Part shown: positions 49,854 through 62,300 of the stretch, in pieces | How the letters are laid out: each line of letters begins with the position of its first letter | How positions within the stretch are numbered: position 1 is the first letter of the stretch | Notes under the pieces: generated by a model | The model's database searches: none | What the model saw: the letters and a program-made list of their open reading frames with translations, nothing else | What the model was told of the DNA's origin: nothing | Made by a program: the position numbers and the translations under genes | NCBI GenBank assembly: GCA_022559845.1 | Contig: CM040126.1 | Span: forward strand, 222,090,641-222,154,640 | DNA length: 64,000 nucleotides | DNA from: Amorphophallus konjac | Taxonomy: Eukaryota; Streptophyta; Magnoliopsida; Alismatales; Araceae | Direction of reading: 5' to 3'

Positions 49854-50840
49854 GACGCGCTCGCTCAGGCACATCGGACGGAAGCGACGGCCGGCCGACT
49901 GGCCGTCGGGCTAATCGCCTGACCTAGTCAACGCGAAAAGCAAGACGAGTAACGGATGGGGATCCCACCGTTACTCTCCAAATAACTCACCCTCGTTGGG
50001 CCGTTGTTTGGAAATGACGCGTCCTTTAAGGACCGTCAGGCATGTGACGGTTCCTGGCAGGACCGTCACACCACCTGGGACACGGGCGGGTTCGGTTTGA
50101 AAACCGGAGCCCTCCCGGACGATAAAAATCGTCGGGTATCGACGTAGAAACCTGTAACCTGTCAAACCATACATCGTATACAACAATTTAACACCTAAAA
50201 ACATCACATGCAATGCCTAAAAAGCATTAAACTCAAGGATTTAGCTAAAACCCCACAAATAGGAAAAATGAACATTATGCGTGCTACGGGGCTCTAATCG
50301 GAAGAACGAGCTATAGGAAATGATCCTAGCAAGATCAGGATTCCATCCCCCTACCTTTTGCGAGCCGAAACCGACGAAATGGTCGCATGCAAGAGGAAGA
50401 GCCACGAGGCCTTCACGCTCCACCTCGCTCCCACGATCACCGAATCATGCCAAAATGGGTACCCACGCGTTCCTCTCGACGCGAGGAATCCAACGGCGCC
50501 AACCACGCCTCAAACCGACGTCGACTCGCCCGAATCCCAAGAGAAAGGGGGAGAGGCGATCGGCTAGAGAGAGAGAGCGTAAGGCAGAGTGAGATCGACG
50601 AGGGAGAGAGAGAGAGAGAGGGGGCGAGGGATTAAAAGAAATAAAATTAAAATTAAAAAATATATAATATAATTATTATATATATTAAAATCTTACTAAT
50701 TTCTGATAACCCTCAATGCTCCAAATAAAATCGAAAAAATACCAGATAAATTCCTAAAAATCCAGAAAAATAGCCAGAAATTCCAGAACAAATACAAGAA
50801 CAAAATCCGTTAAGGATCCAATAAGGCACGGGCCTTACAG

Positions 50841-50852
50841 TCCCTCCCTCCT
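50841..50852 (-). other. Tekay polypurine tract
   Basis: The minus strand reads AGGAGGGAGGGA just before the 3' LTR. It is preceded by AAATTTCGAGGGCGAAATTT, almost the same block as in the LARD elements. Confidence 0.85.
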
Positions 50853-50919
50853 AATAAAAATTTCGCCCTCGAAATTTACAACGGAAAAAGGAGGAAACTG
50901 AGAAAGGACATATACCTTA

Positions 50920-51060
50920 CTGGAATAAGAAAGGAAAAAGCTGACGCATCTCATCTTCGCGTTCCCAAGTGGACTCATTACCAGAGTGACGCTGCCAAGC
51001 TACTCTTACCAAGGAAATAACCTTATTTCTCAACCGCTGCTCACGACGGTCTTCAATTCT
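50920..51060 (-). pseudogene. C-terminal chromodomain (Tekay type)
   Basis: The end of the polyprotein has RIEDRREQRLRNK...VRVAWQRH followed by STWEREDEMRQLFP. This is the shortened chromodomain of plant Tekay/Del-type elements, lacking the full aromatic cage of canonical chromodomains. In this lineage the domain is thought to steer integration to heterochromatin, consistent with insertion into satellite here. Confidence 0.88.
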
Positions 51061-51225
51061 GAGAGGAAACTCTGGCGCAGACAAATCAGCGGTCACTTCA
51101 GGCCAAACTGAATCATCGAGAACATGAGAAGCTTCCGGCACATATTTCCTCAACTGAGATACGTGGAACACATCATGAATAGCTTGCATGGCCGCGGGTA
51201 GTTGCAGACGATAAGCTACTTGACC

Positions 51226-52180
51226 AATAGCCTCAACGATCGGAAAAGGGCCAACATACCGCAGACTGAGCTTTCCACGCTTCCCAAACCTGGAAACACC
51301 TTTTATCGGAGATATTTTAACAAACACCATATCTCCTAGCTCAAATTGTAGTGGACGTCTGCGCTGATCTGCATAACTTTTCTGTCGACTCTGAGCCGTC
51401 AACAATCTCTACCTAATCAGACAAACCACATCCGAACACTGCTGCACCATCTCAGGTCCTGTCAACAATCTGTCCCCAACATCAAACCAGTTCAAGGGAG
51501 TACGACAAGGACGACCATATAGTGCTTCATAAGGAGCCATTCCAATACTGCAGTGAAAACTGTTATTATAAGCAAATTCAACAAGTGGCAAATGCTGACA
51601 CCACGAACCTTGCCAATCAAGGCAACACAATCTCAGCATGTCTTCCAGAGTCTGAATAGTCCTCTCTGACTGTCCATCTGACTGTGGGTGATACGCTGAA
51701 CTAAAAGCTAACTCAGTGCCCAAAGCCTTCTGGAAACTGCGCCAGAAGCCGGAGGTAAAACGTGGGTCACGATCTGACACAAGTGAAACAGGAACTCCAT
51801 GCAGTGGCACGATCTTCTGCACATATAGCTCGGCCAACCTCTGCACATTCTAGGCAACCTTAATTGACAATAATCTGGCAGTTTTAGTCAATCTGTCGAC
51901 AAGCAACCAGATACCATCAAAACCTTGAGAAGTTCGAGGCAAACCCACCACAAAATCTGTAGTAACATGGTCCCATTTCCACATCGGAATCTCTAATGGC
52001 TGAAGCAAACCACCTTGCTTTTGATGTTCGGCTTTAACCTGTTGACAAGTCAAGCACTTAGAAACAAATATAGCCACGTCTTTCTTCATACCTGCCACCA
52101 GAACTGCTTCTTCAAATTCTGATAGATCTTGGTGACACCTGGATGAATAGCAAAACGGGAACCATGGGCTTCACTCAGAA
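51226..52180 (-). pseudogene. Integrase region
   Basis: The HHCC zinc finger (H-x6-H before the frameshift, CLTC after it) is followed by the catalytic core: D at 51957 (TTDFV), D at 51774 (VSDRD) and E at 51666 (QSERT), with D-x35-E spacing. A GPFP motif lies near 51250 (the chromovirus GPY/F module). It is broken by the deletion near 52090 and TAG codons at 51850 and 51409. Confidence 0.92.
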
Positions 52181-52448
52181 TCTCATTCCTTAAATCATCA
52201 TCAGAAGGTACATATAATCTGCCCTGGAAACTGACAACTAGCTCAGCATCAAATTCCACATCATATCTTGATATAACACGGGCCAAATCAGAATCAGCTT
52301 GCTGGGCCTCTTGAATCTGCTGATATAAAGCTGAACCCAAAATCAAACTAGCACAAACTGCCATCTTCGGATCAGCAGGAAACTCTGCACTGAATGCCTC
52401 GCTCGGAAGCCAGTTCCACAATTTCCATTCATGAGGCAACAAATGACT

Positions 52449-52805
52449 GACCTGCACTTTCCTGCTCAGAGCATCAGCCACAACATTCATTTTGCCCGAC
52501 TGATAGGAGAGTGTAAAGTCAAAATCTTTCATGAATTCCATCCATCGCCTCTGCCTGAGATTCAGATCTTTTTGGGAGAATATATACTGTAAACTCTGGT
52601 GATCAGTAAGAATCTGAAATTTCTCGCCATACAGATAATGTCTCCAGATCTTTAAGGCAAAAATAACTGCAGCTAGCTCCAGATCATGCGTGGGATAATT
52701 TTCTTCATGTCGTTTCAATTGTCGAGATGCATATGCGATAACTTTACCATGTTGCATTAGCACTGCACCCAAACCTACTCGAGAAGCATCAGTACAAACT
52801 AGAAA
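52449..52805 (-). pseudogene. RNase H region
   Basis: This holds CTDAS, the THDLEL glutamate, the TDHQSL aspartate and the ADALSR aspartate in the right order and spacing for Ty3/gypsy RNase H. The frame is open. The domain removes RNA from RNA:DNA hybrids during reverse transcription. Confidence 0.93.
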
Positions 52806-53800
52806 ACCACCCGAGTCGGAAGGCAAAGTCAACACAGGAGAAGAAGTCAATAGCCTTTTCAATTCAACAAAGCTAGCCTCACACTGATCCGACCAGACAA
52901 AAGGTACATCTTTACGAGTCAGTCTAGTCATCGGGGCTGCAATCTTCGTAAAATCTTGGATGAATCTGCGGTAGTACCCAGCCAAACCTAGGAAGCTCCG
53001 TATTTCTGTCACAGTTCTAGGTCTCTGCCAACTCAAAACAACATCAATCTTTGCAGGGTCCACTGCCACTCCGTCACCAGAAATCACGTGACCAAGAAAA
53101 TGAATCTCCCGAAGCCAGAATTCACATTTACTGAACTTCGCATAAAGCTCGTGATCTCTTAGAGTCTGCAGAACGATCCTCAAATGCTGCACATGATCTT
53201 CATTAGAGGCAGAATAGATCAAAATATCATCAACAAAGATCACCACAAACTGATCAAGAAACGGACGAAAGATACGCTGCATTAGGTCCATAAAAGCTGC
53301 TGGGGCATTAGTCAAACCAAACGGCAACACCAGAAATTCAAAGTGACCATATCGAGTGCTAAAAGATGTCTTTTCCACATAAGATTCCCGAATTCGCAAT
53401 TGGAAGTAGCCAGACCGGAGATCAATCCGTGAAAAGATAGTAGCAGACTGTAGCTGGTCAAACAAATCATCAATCCTGGGAAGCGGATACTTATTCTTGA
53501 TAGTCACCTGATTCAATTGCCTGTAATCAATGCAAAGCCTCATGCTTCCATCTCTCTTTTTCACAAACAGCACTGGGGCACTCCACGGAGAAAAACTGGG
53601 GCGAATATAACCTTTTTCCAGTAATTCAAGTAGCTGTGCTCGCAGTACTTTCAATTCAGCTGCAGCCATTCGGTACGGTGCCTTCGCTAACGGGCCTGTA
53701 CCTGGAATTAGTTCAATCACCATCTCTATCTCTCGCTCTGGAGGCAAGCCTGGCAACTCGTCAGGAAACACATCAGGGAACTCACAAACAACAGGAATAT
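52806..53800 (-). pseudogene. Reverse transcriptase region
   Basis: The canonical Ty3/gypsy blocks are all present: [15 protein letters not shown] linker, [16 protein letters not shown] block, [17 protein letters not shown], and the active site FVDD at 53237-53226. The uninterrupted 605-codon frame (53903-52086) covers RT and RNase H, so this is the best-preserved part. Confidence 0.95.
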
Positions 53801-53951
53801 CACAGACATCCCGCTGTGGTTTTTCAAGAGCAACCACAGAAGCAAGAAATCCCTGACAACCTGCACTAAACAACCTATAGGCTCGAATAGCAGAAATAAT
53901 CATACGAGAAGATCGGGATCGAATACCTTGGAAATAAAAAGTTGATTTCCC

Positions 53952-54350
53952 CTATGGCTGAAAATAGACTTTCTTCGATCTGCAGTCAACCACAGCTCCA
54001 TAATGCTCCAACCAATCCATTCCCAGAATGACATCATAATCTGCCAACTGCAATGCATATAATCTCGCCGGCAACTGGTGATTATTGATCAAAACAGGAG
54101 ACTCTTCCAAACACAGAGGTGTAATCATGAAATCTCCCGAAGGCATCTCAACATACATCTCACAAGTTATCTCTGAAGTCGGTTCCTCAATACACGCCAT
54201 GAAATTCTCAGAAATAAAAGAGTGAGAAGCACCAGAATCAATTAAGACACGAGCTGAATGACCATAAAGCATAATCGTACCTTCCACAAGATGGGCTACA
54301 ACAGCATCAGCTCTAGTTACATGAGAAACCTTGCCTTTCTGCTTCTTAGA
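53952..54350 (-). pseudogene. Aspartic protease region
   Basis: The retropepsin active site DSGASHSF lies at 54239-54216, after the knuckles and a Gln/Pro-rich linker. It is followed by an ILGMDWL motif near 54020, usual for plant Ty3/gypsy proteases. It would cleave the polyprotein. A TAG stop closes the open frame at 53952. Confidence 0.88.
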
Positions 54351-54485
54351 TCCAGCTGAGGATTGCAGAGAAGACGCCGACGCTTGAGAAAAGAACTGTT
54401 CAGCTTGCGGTGCAGGAGGAGGTCTGAATTGCGACTGCTGAGGTTGAGAAAACTGAGGGGCTTGCAATTGTTTCGGCCTCAGCGG

Positions 54486-55529
54486 GCAATCCCGGACCAC
54501 ATGACCCGGCTGGTCACACCGAAAGCAAACAACGGGAAGAGAACACGGCTGGCCCTTGTGATGACCACCGCATATCCGACACGTCCATGGCTGACTGACA
54601 GCTGAGCTCTGACGAGTCTGAGTAGAAGGTGCTGTCGGCTGTTGAACTACATCTGTACCGGACGGCTGCTGGAAAAACTTCTTCTTCTTCTTGAACTTCT
54701 TGAACTTGGTTTTGGAAGGAGAGGAAGCACTGCTAACCTCTGACTGGACTGAGGGAACACCTGGCACTAGTGGTCGGTACGCCTGCTGAGACTGTACTGC
54801 GGGCTGAACTAACCCTGCCTAAGGATATCCACCCGGCCTCGTCATTTCCAGCTCAAGTGCCACAGCTCTCTGGCACGCACTATCAACGTCTGCAACACGA
54901 CTTGCAAACAGGAGCATCTTCAATTCTGGCCTCAAACCTCGCAAGAATTGCTGTGTCTTTAAAGGTTCACTAGCTAGCACATGGGGCGCATACTGACCCA
55001 ATTCCATAAACTTATTCCGATACTGAAGCACCCTCATACTGCCTTGAGTCAGCTCCATAAATTGATACATCTTTGCCATTTGTAAACAGGTAGGAGTGTA
55101 GGCACGCTCGAAAGCAGCTGCGAACTCTGCCCATGTGATCTGCCGAAGAGGTCTTGAATGAAAAGCAATCTGCCACTCGGCTTTCCACCACGTAATGGCT
55201 GTACCCTGGAGTTGAAAGGCGGCAAGCATAACCTTCTCATCTTCAGCACATTCCATCGAAACAAATACACGCTCGATCACATCCAGCCATTGCCTCGCAA
55301 CCTCTGGATCAGCTTGACCATCGAAAGGAGGCGGATTGAACATCAGGAATTCCTTCAAAGCCTTGCCTCGACTGCCAGGCACTTCAACAGGAGGAGCAAT
55401 AACAAGCGCTGGAGGAGGAACAATCGGAACAGCAGGAACTACAGGAGGAGGTGCAGAACCACTATCTTCCCTGGGCGCATCTCGAGGAGCACGAGGAACT
55501 CGAGGAGGTCTTCCTCGACGAGGTGGCAT
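54486..55529 (-). pseudogene. Gag region with zinc knuckles
   Basis: The N-terminus is Arg/Pro-rich (MPPRRGRPP). A retrotransposon Gag core follows (WLDVIERVF...WAEFAAAFERAY...FLRGLRPE pattern), a TAG stop at 54819, a Lys-rich stretch (FKKFKKKKK), then two knuckles: C-x2-C-x3-H-x4-C and C-x2-C-x4-H-x4-C (54581-54486). The paired form is typical of plant chromovirus Gag. An upstream Met at 55634 is open in frame, but its first 35 codons do not resemble Gag. Confidence 0.85.
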
Positions 55530-55667
55530 AATTACTCTGCCGAGATCATAAAACAACAACAAACTCCATCGATCATACAGAAAACACCCTAAGCCAGCAA
55601 TAGACGACACAGGACTAGCTCTGGACAAACACAAATTTCAATTCCTTATACAATTCCCCAAACATCA

Positions 55668-55679
55668 GCTCTGATACCA
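55668..55679 (-). other. Tekay primer-binding site
   Basis: The minus strand reads TGGTATCAGAGC two bases after the 5' LTR end (GGGTCGTTACA). It is complementary to initiator tRNA-Met. Confidence 0.93.
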
Positions 55680-55681
55680 AC

Positions 55682-58061
55682 TGTAACGACCCAGAGTTCA
55701 GGATACCGATATACCGATAACATCGATACACCGATACCAAGAACTAGGGAAGCCACCCAAGAGGATGATGAGGCCCCTGAAGGGTTAGTAGGGTTTTGTC
55801 GAGGGAATGTATAATGAACTGGAATTTGGAACGTGTAGATTACAATTAAGTAATAAAATTAACACAAGTGCGGAAGCAATTCAAAATAACCAGAGTGATA
55901 TATATATATATACTAGTCCAGATAAACAAGAGTACTAGTCCACAAGGGTACAACTACGCGGGGCATACCCCGACAAAAGTACAACAGAAGCCTCAAAAGG
56001 CGGCTCGACTAAAGCTGGCAGCTAGACGCGGTCTCCAAAATAGCTTATGAAGCACCAGGAGATGACGGGCGCGGCTCACCAGAAAGGAGAAGGGTGAGTC
56101 ATAGCCAGACTCAGTAGGGGTCACGCGGATCCCTACCTCGCACTAAACAAGCATTCATACATAAATTAAGGCAATTAGAGCATGCATTTAAATAAAATAA
56201 CAGGCATTGGCATGATTAACTAATCATAAGAAAGCTGTAAACTCTAACTAAGCAGGTATAACAGCTAACGCATGCCAATAATCAGTAAATGCAAGCAACT
56301 AAAACTAAATCTACCGAGTAGAATAAGCCTTAACTAATCCAAACAATAAGGAAGGACAACCACTGGAGCAGAAACCAGAAGCGTCCACTGACGACTTACA
56401 CTGCGTCTCAAGCACTCGCAGTCGATAAACGACAAGCTGAGCGCGTAAACAGTACCAAACCAAGTGACCAGTCGGAGTGGCACCCGTCGGTGTCAGTCCA
56501 CAGTCTCCGACTACGTGTGCACACACTGACTCTAGCCTGAGCCAGGCCCTCTAGCTAGTTTTCTCCCTTGGTAGGACACTACCATTGGCTGGGGGCCCAC
56601 GGAACTAGCTTACAAACCGTGTATGGGAAACACCCCTCCGCTATCCTCAAGCGGGTCGACACTCAACAGACCTTAGGGCAACAGCAGTGGTTCCATTGCA
56701 TGAAAAGAAAAGCTATTCTATTGGGATATAGAAACACGCCATCAAATACTACAGTAACGTAAACATGGCATATATATATAGAATGGAACACATAACGAGA
56801 AGGCTGGCAACTATTTCAAACCAACAGGCAAGCGGCGGTCGGGTGCCCACGCGCTACATGAAAGCGACGGTCGGGGACTAGCGCGTTACACCAAGAACGA
56901 CGTGTCTGTCTCCATCCGTTACTTCCGCCTGAGTTCCAGCTCAAAAGACCCAAAAGGGAATGTGACGGTAGGGGCCCTGTGCGTTACATCAATGCAACGC
57001 GTTGGGTCACCGCCGTTACATCCACCCGAGGCCAAAACCCAACATACAGCGTTCGAAATCAGTCGCAGGCGAAGCGACGCGCTCGCTCAGGCGTATGGGG
57101 CGGAAGCGACGGCCGGCCGACTGGCCGTCGGGCTAACCGCCTGACCTAGTCAACGTGAAAAGCAAGATGAGTAACGAATGGGTATCCCACCGTTACTCTC
57201 CAAATAACGCACCCTCGTCGAGCCGTTGTTTGGAAACGACGCGTCCTTTAAGGACCGTCAGGCATGTGACGGTTCCTGGCAGGACCGTCACACCACCTGG
57301 GACACGGGCGTGTTCGGTTTGAAAACCGAAGCCCTCCCGGACGATAAAAATCGTCTGGTATCGACGTAGAAACCTGTAACCTGTCAAACCATACATCGTA
57401 TACAACAATTTAACACCTAAAAACATCACATGCAATGCCTAAAAAGCATTAAACTCAAGGATTTAGCTAAAACCCCACAAATAGGAAAAATGAACATTAT
57501 GCGTGCTACGGGGCTCTAATCGGAAGAACGAGCTATAGGAAATGATCCTAGCAAGATCAGGATTCCATCCCCCTACCTTTTGCGAGGCGAAACCGACGAA
57601 ATGGTCGCATGCAAGGAGGAAGAGCCACGAGGCCTTCACGCTCGACCTCGCTCCCACGATCACCGAATCATGCCGAAATGGGTACCCACGCGTTCCTCTC
57701 GACGCGAGGAATCCAACGGTGCCAACCACGCCTCAAACCGACGTCGACTCGCCCGAATCCCAAGAGAAAGGGGGAGAGGCGATCGGCTAGAGAGAGAGAG
57801 CGTGAGGGAGAGTGAGATCGACGAGGGAGAGAGAGAGAGGGGGGGTGAGGGATTAAAAGAAATAAAAAATAAAATTAAAAAATATATAATATAATTATTA
57901 TATATATTAAAATCTTATTAATTTCTGATAACCCTCAAGGCTCCAAATAAAATCAGAAAAATACCAGCTAAATTCCTAAAAATCTAGAAAAATAGCCAGA
58001 AATTCCAGAACAAATACAAGAACAAAATCCGTTAAGGATCCAATAAGGCACGGGCCTTACA
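55682..58061 (-). repeat. Tekay 5' LTR
   Basis: 2380 bp. The minus strand begins TGTAAGGCCCGTGCC and ends GGGTCGTTACA. It has a TATA-rich stretch and CT tract near its start (57790-57905) and the inverted-repeat section (about 56830-57320). Its outer 1.17 kb is duplicated at 1-1168. Confidence 0.95.
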
Positions 58062-59328
58062 TTTGTCACTGCTAATGCCTATTTGTCACTCACAACATCT
58101 ATTTGTCACCCTTATCGCTCGCCATCCATCGCCTTTATTTCGCTTCGAAACATATCTTTTACTTCTGTTATCCATTTATCACCATAAGTAGACATTTGTC
58201 AGCCCTGAAACTTATTTCTCACCACTGATGACTATTTGTCACCACTATGCGGTGTTAGCCGTCGCGTTTGATTTTGGCTTATCTGACTTACTAGCTCCAA
58301 AATAACAAAACTTATTCTTCTTTCTATCTAACTGTGGATAATTAATAAATATAATACTGTAATTATAATAAAATAAATATAAATGTCCAAAAATCATACA
58401 TATTAAATATTTATAAATATAATATAATAATAATCATAAAATAATTATGAAAAAGATAAAAACCATATAAAATGATAATTAATAAATGTAACATCATAAT
58501 AATAATTAAATAATTATGAAAATGATAAAAACTAAAAAATTAAAAATGATAATTAATAAATGTAACGGTCAAATTATAATGAAATAACTAAAAATAAGAA
58601 AAAAAATATAAAAATGATAATTAATAAATATAACGACATAATAATAGTAAAATAATTATGAAAATGACAAAGACCATAAAAATGATAATTAATAAATGTA
58701 TCCGTATAACAATAAATTAATTATAAAATTTTAAAAAAATATTAAATTAGTAATTAATAAATATAACACTATAACAATAATATAAAATCACCTAATTGTG
58801 AAAAATTAAAGAAAAAAAATACAAATGTTTCCTTTCATTTAATCAGTGTCGTTTGATGACTAGGAAAGATTAAGATCCGTATTGGTAGAGTTAGGAAACT
58901 CATACACGGTCAAACCCTTTAAACGAACTTGAGTTTCTTCAAGTTTCACTGCCATGAGATATTTGTCACCGTTACAGAGTTATTTGTCACTGTTAACGGC
59001 TATTTGTCACTCACAACATCTATTTGTCACCCTTATCGCTCGACAGCCATCGCCTTTGTTTCGCTTCAAAACATATCCTTTACTTCTGTTATCCATTTAT
59101 CACCCTTAGGAGATGTTTGTCAGCCCTGAAACCTGTTTCTCATCACGGATGACTATTTGTCGCCATTATGCGGTGTTAGCCGTCGCGCTTGATTTTGACT
59201 TATCTGACTTACTGGCTCCAAAATTTTAAATCTTGTTCTTCTTTCTGGCTAACAATGATAATTAATAAATATAATAATAAAATCATAATAAAATTATAAT
59301 AATAAAATCATAATATAATAAATAAAAT
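58062..59328. repeat. AT-rich satellite block 4
   Basis: Second copy of 1169-2443, with the same TTTGT start, the same monomer phase and the same junction with LARD-A; it differs by scattered substitutions and small indels. Confidence 0.92.
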
Positions 59329-62300
59329 CATAACATCCTGGATCCTTGGTAGGTCTTGCTGGATCTTCATTGGGTCTTTCGGATTGGTTTCGTTGAGTTT
59401 CGGTTCGCTTTTGTGGCTTCCGAGTGGAGTTTGACGAGCCGTGTGGGTTTTTCTCTCGTACTAGTTACGGAATCCTACGGTGAGTTTGTTTGTCAATTCT
59501 CGAACTCGTGGATGCTACAGCGACGATGTACTTTTCGAGCCGGTCGTTTCGACTATTTTTGCGTATTTTTCTGAATTTGTGCATTTTCGGCGCATTTTCA
59601 GAATTTTCGAAAATTCGGAAAATTTCCTAATTTCTTTTCTTTTTCTTTTCTTTCCTCTCTCCTTCCTTCTTATTCACCGCCGCCGTCTCTCTCTCTTCCG
59701 TTCTCTCTCGTTTCGCCTCCTCGGCTCCGGTTGCAGACGGAGTGCCTAGGGGCGTGTGCTGAGGACGTGGTGGAGCTGGCTGGGTGCGCGATGGGGCGAG
59801 GATCGGATCGATTCTGGAGCGATCCCGAATGGTGGATTCAAAGCCGGTGGATCGGTTCGCGAGTGGATTTTGGCGTGGTTTAGTCCCTTCGGGGCACAGT
59901 TTCTTCGGTGGAGGTAGGGTGTCGGTTCCTCACTTCTTCCTCTCCATTTTCCCTGCCATTGCACGTCGTTCGATAAGGAAACGGCTGAGTTTGGGCTTGT
60001 TTAGTCTAAACTGTGATTTTCGGAGTTTTTAGGGTTCGCTGGAAAACGGCAACCATTTGCAGCTCGGTTAATGTTGAACTGACCGTTGGGATATTAGGAT
60101 CCCATCCATGCTTGTTTTGTGCTGATCGGTGGTCATTCGAGGCCGGTTGGAGCCCGGGAACCTCGTTGACTCTTTTTGGGTGGATTCGTTGGAATCACCC
60201 GGATCTTGTGTTTTTGAGCGTGCATGTGGGGTTTTTAGCCCCCTGGTGTTGTCTGTCATCGTTTGGGTTTGTTTCCCCTGCGTTTCGACGTGAATGGGGT
60301 GTGGAACGGGCCGATTTGGCCGTTCCTCTGTTTTCCCGCCGTGACCGATGTAGCAGTCGTTTCAGTGGCCGTTACTTGGCTCTGACGGCCCTACGATAGA
60401 CCGCCACTTCGTTTGGCATTTTTGAGCTTTCTGGCTTCTGGGTGCGTGACGACCCTGGGGTGGCGCGTCACACCCATGTAACGCGCCTAGGCTGGGGCGT
60501 TACATTCGTTTTGTCGTTTTGTTTTGGGGTTAAGTCGGTTCCTCTAACGCGCTTGACCCAACGCGTTAGATGGATGTAGCGCGCCTGCCCCAGGCCGTTA
60601 CATCCCGTTTGACCGATGTTGACCATTAGAGGCGGTGCCTCTGACGGTGGTGCCCTTATGCGTTGGCTGAGTGTAACGCGCCTGCCCCTGGCCGTCACAC
60701 TCTGTTTTGGCCGAGTTAGGGTGGTTGCATGATGTTCTGTTTGTAACGGCCCCTACCCTGTGCGTTAGGCCTGTGTAACGCGTCCTCTCTGGACCATTAC
60801 TTGCTGTTTTGGCTGAGTGGGGTGGTTGCGCCGTTGGATGTAACGGTGGGGCCCCTATGCATCTGGCGTTTGTAACGCGCCCTGTGCTGGTCGTTACATG
60901 CCTCTCAGTTAGCTTTGGTTGTGGGTATGTTGGCCCTGACGCGCCTGGTCTTGTGCGTCAGGTGGCTTTAACGCGGTCGCTCTTGTGCGTTAGTTCGTTG
61001 TAACGCGCCTCGTCTAGCGCGTTACATGCTTCATGTGTTTTGTGTTTGAGGGTTGTTGGCCCTGACGGCCCTGGTCTGGCACGTCAGGTGTGTGTAACGC
61101 GCCCTGTGCTGGCCGTTACATGCTATTTTCTGTGTTTTAGAGTTGGTTAGGGCGGTGAGTGTGACGGCTGGTCCCCCGACCGTCGTTCGGAGTGTAACGG
61201 CCCAGGTCTAGATCGTGATATGCTTGTAGCGGTCTAGGGGTGGCGCGTTACATCCTTTGTGCTTCGTTTTCTGTTCCTTCAGTTTTTGCTTGTCTTGGCT
61301 TGGCCTTGTGGTCTGCACGTTGTCCCGTGGATGTCTTCTGACGTCCTATGAGGGCTAAGACTACGTTGTAAGGTGGCCAGGAGTCTTCTTGCTTGAGGTA
61401 GGATTCTCTTTCCTACTTTTTGAGCTTTGTTGTTAGGTTCTGGTCAACCCCGTGTGACCCAGGGGTTGACATGTGACCTAGTGTGTGCGTGTCTTGGCGG
61501 TTCTGTCCAGTCCGAGACACTGGTTCTGGATGCCTCGAGGTGTCGTTTACCTTGGGTTGCGTGTCCGAGCGTGTCTGAGGGTCTTCGGTGTTCCCTCAGG
61601 TCTCCGTGAGTTGTTTCTTGCGGAGTGTCGTTTCTTGTGGCTTAGGATTAGACCGGTTGGCGGCTTGTTCCGCTCTTTGTGACGATCTTGCCTTTGAGTC
61701 GTTCGACTCGGGATCGTTACGTGGTAGGTCTAGTTGCCTAGTCCTGAGTCTGTCGGTAGTGGTTGTATTGCCAGTGGTGCTTCGTAGTACGTGTGACAGG
61801 GCTTCCGTAGACTGTCTGTACTTTAGCACTTGTGTTTTGGAGTCCGTGCCTTCTGAACCTCCACTAGTCGTAGCCTGTGACGTAGGCTTTTTAGTACGTC
61901 ACCCACCGGGAGTGGTGGACGGGCAGTTTCCCGTTACACGGTTTTTAAGCTAGTTCCGTGGGCCCCAGCCAACGGTAGCGTCCTACCGAGGGGAATACTA
62001 GCTAGAGGCCTGGCCTAGGTAGTGGTCAGTGTGTGCACACGTTGTCAGGGACTGAGGACTTGCGCCGACGGGCGTGACCCTAACTAGTTACTCGCGGTTG
62101 GTACTGTGGTCCTGTGTCCGTAGTTGCCATTCTTCCTTGGAACGTTGTTGTTCCTTGGACCTGGTTCTTAGTGTGTCTAGTCTCCTCCGTGCTGAACACG
62201 GTCTGGTAGACGTGACACTTGAGGCGTAGTGTAAGACGTTAGTGGACGCATCTGGCTGTTCTTCTAGTGTGAGGGTACTCCTATCACTTGACCAGTGACT

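Larger units (their letters stand above)
39133..50839 (-). repeat. Tekay 3' LTR, split by LARD-C
   Basis: The pieces are 39133-40529 and 49854-50839, sharing the duplicated target GACGC (40525-40529 and 49854-49858). Rejoined at that point they match the 5' LTR through GCGAAGCGACGCGCTCGCTCAGG (57069-57091 region). The left end is TGTAACGACTCAG and the right end ...GGGCCTTACA. Confidence 0.95.
50917..55529 (-). pseudogene. Tekay gag-pol polyprotein, disrupted
   Basis: This is a single reading frame of about 1,537 codons from Met at 55529 (start MPPRRGRPP) to TAA at 50917. The span of 4613 nt is one short of a multiple of three, which agrees with a single-base deletion near 52090-52097, in the integrase zinc-finger linker (after the FWW of RT-IN, before GMKKDVA). 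Four in-frame TAG codons lie at 54819, 53952, 51850 and 51409. Domains in order: Gag, two zinc knuckles, aspartic protease, reverse transcriptase, RNase H, integrase with GPF motif, chromodomain. It makes the particle and copies and integrates the element. Catalytic residues are all present. It sits between PBS and polypurine tract with no other gene. Confidence 0.93.
39133..58061 (-). mobile_element. Tekay/Del-type Ty3/gypsy chromovirus, complete but inactive
   Basis: It is flanked by TTTGT at 39128-39132 and 58062-58066. The 3' LTR is 39133-50839 (2378 bp after removing nested LARD-C and its duplicated target), the internal domain 50840-55681 (4842 bp) and the 5' LTR 55682-58061 (2380 bp). 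The net element length is about 9.6 kb. The near-equal LTR lengths support the boundaries. Gag-pol is in one frame in the order Gag-protease-RT-RNase H-integrase-chromodomain, the chromovirus order. It is disabled by four TAG stops and one frameshift. Confidence 0.95.
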
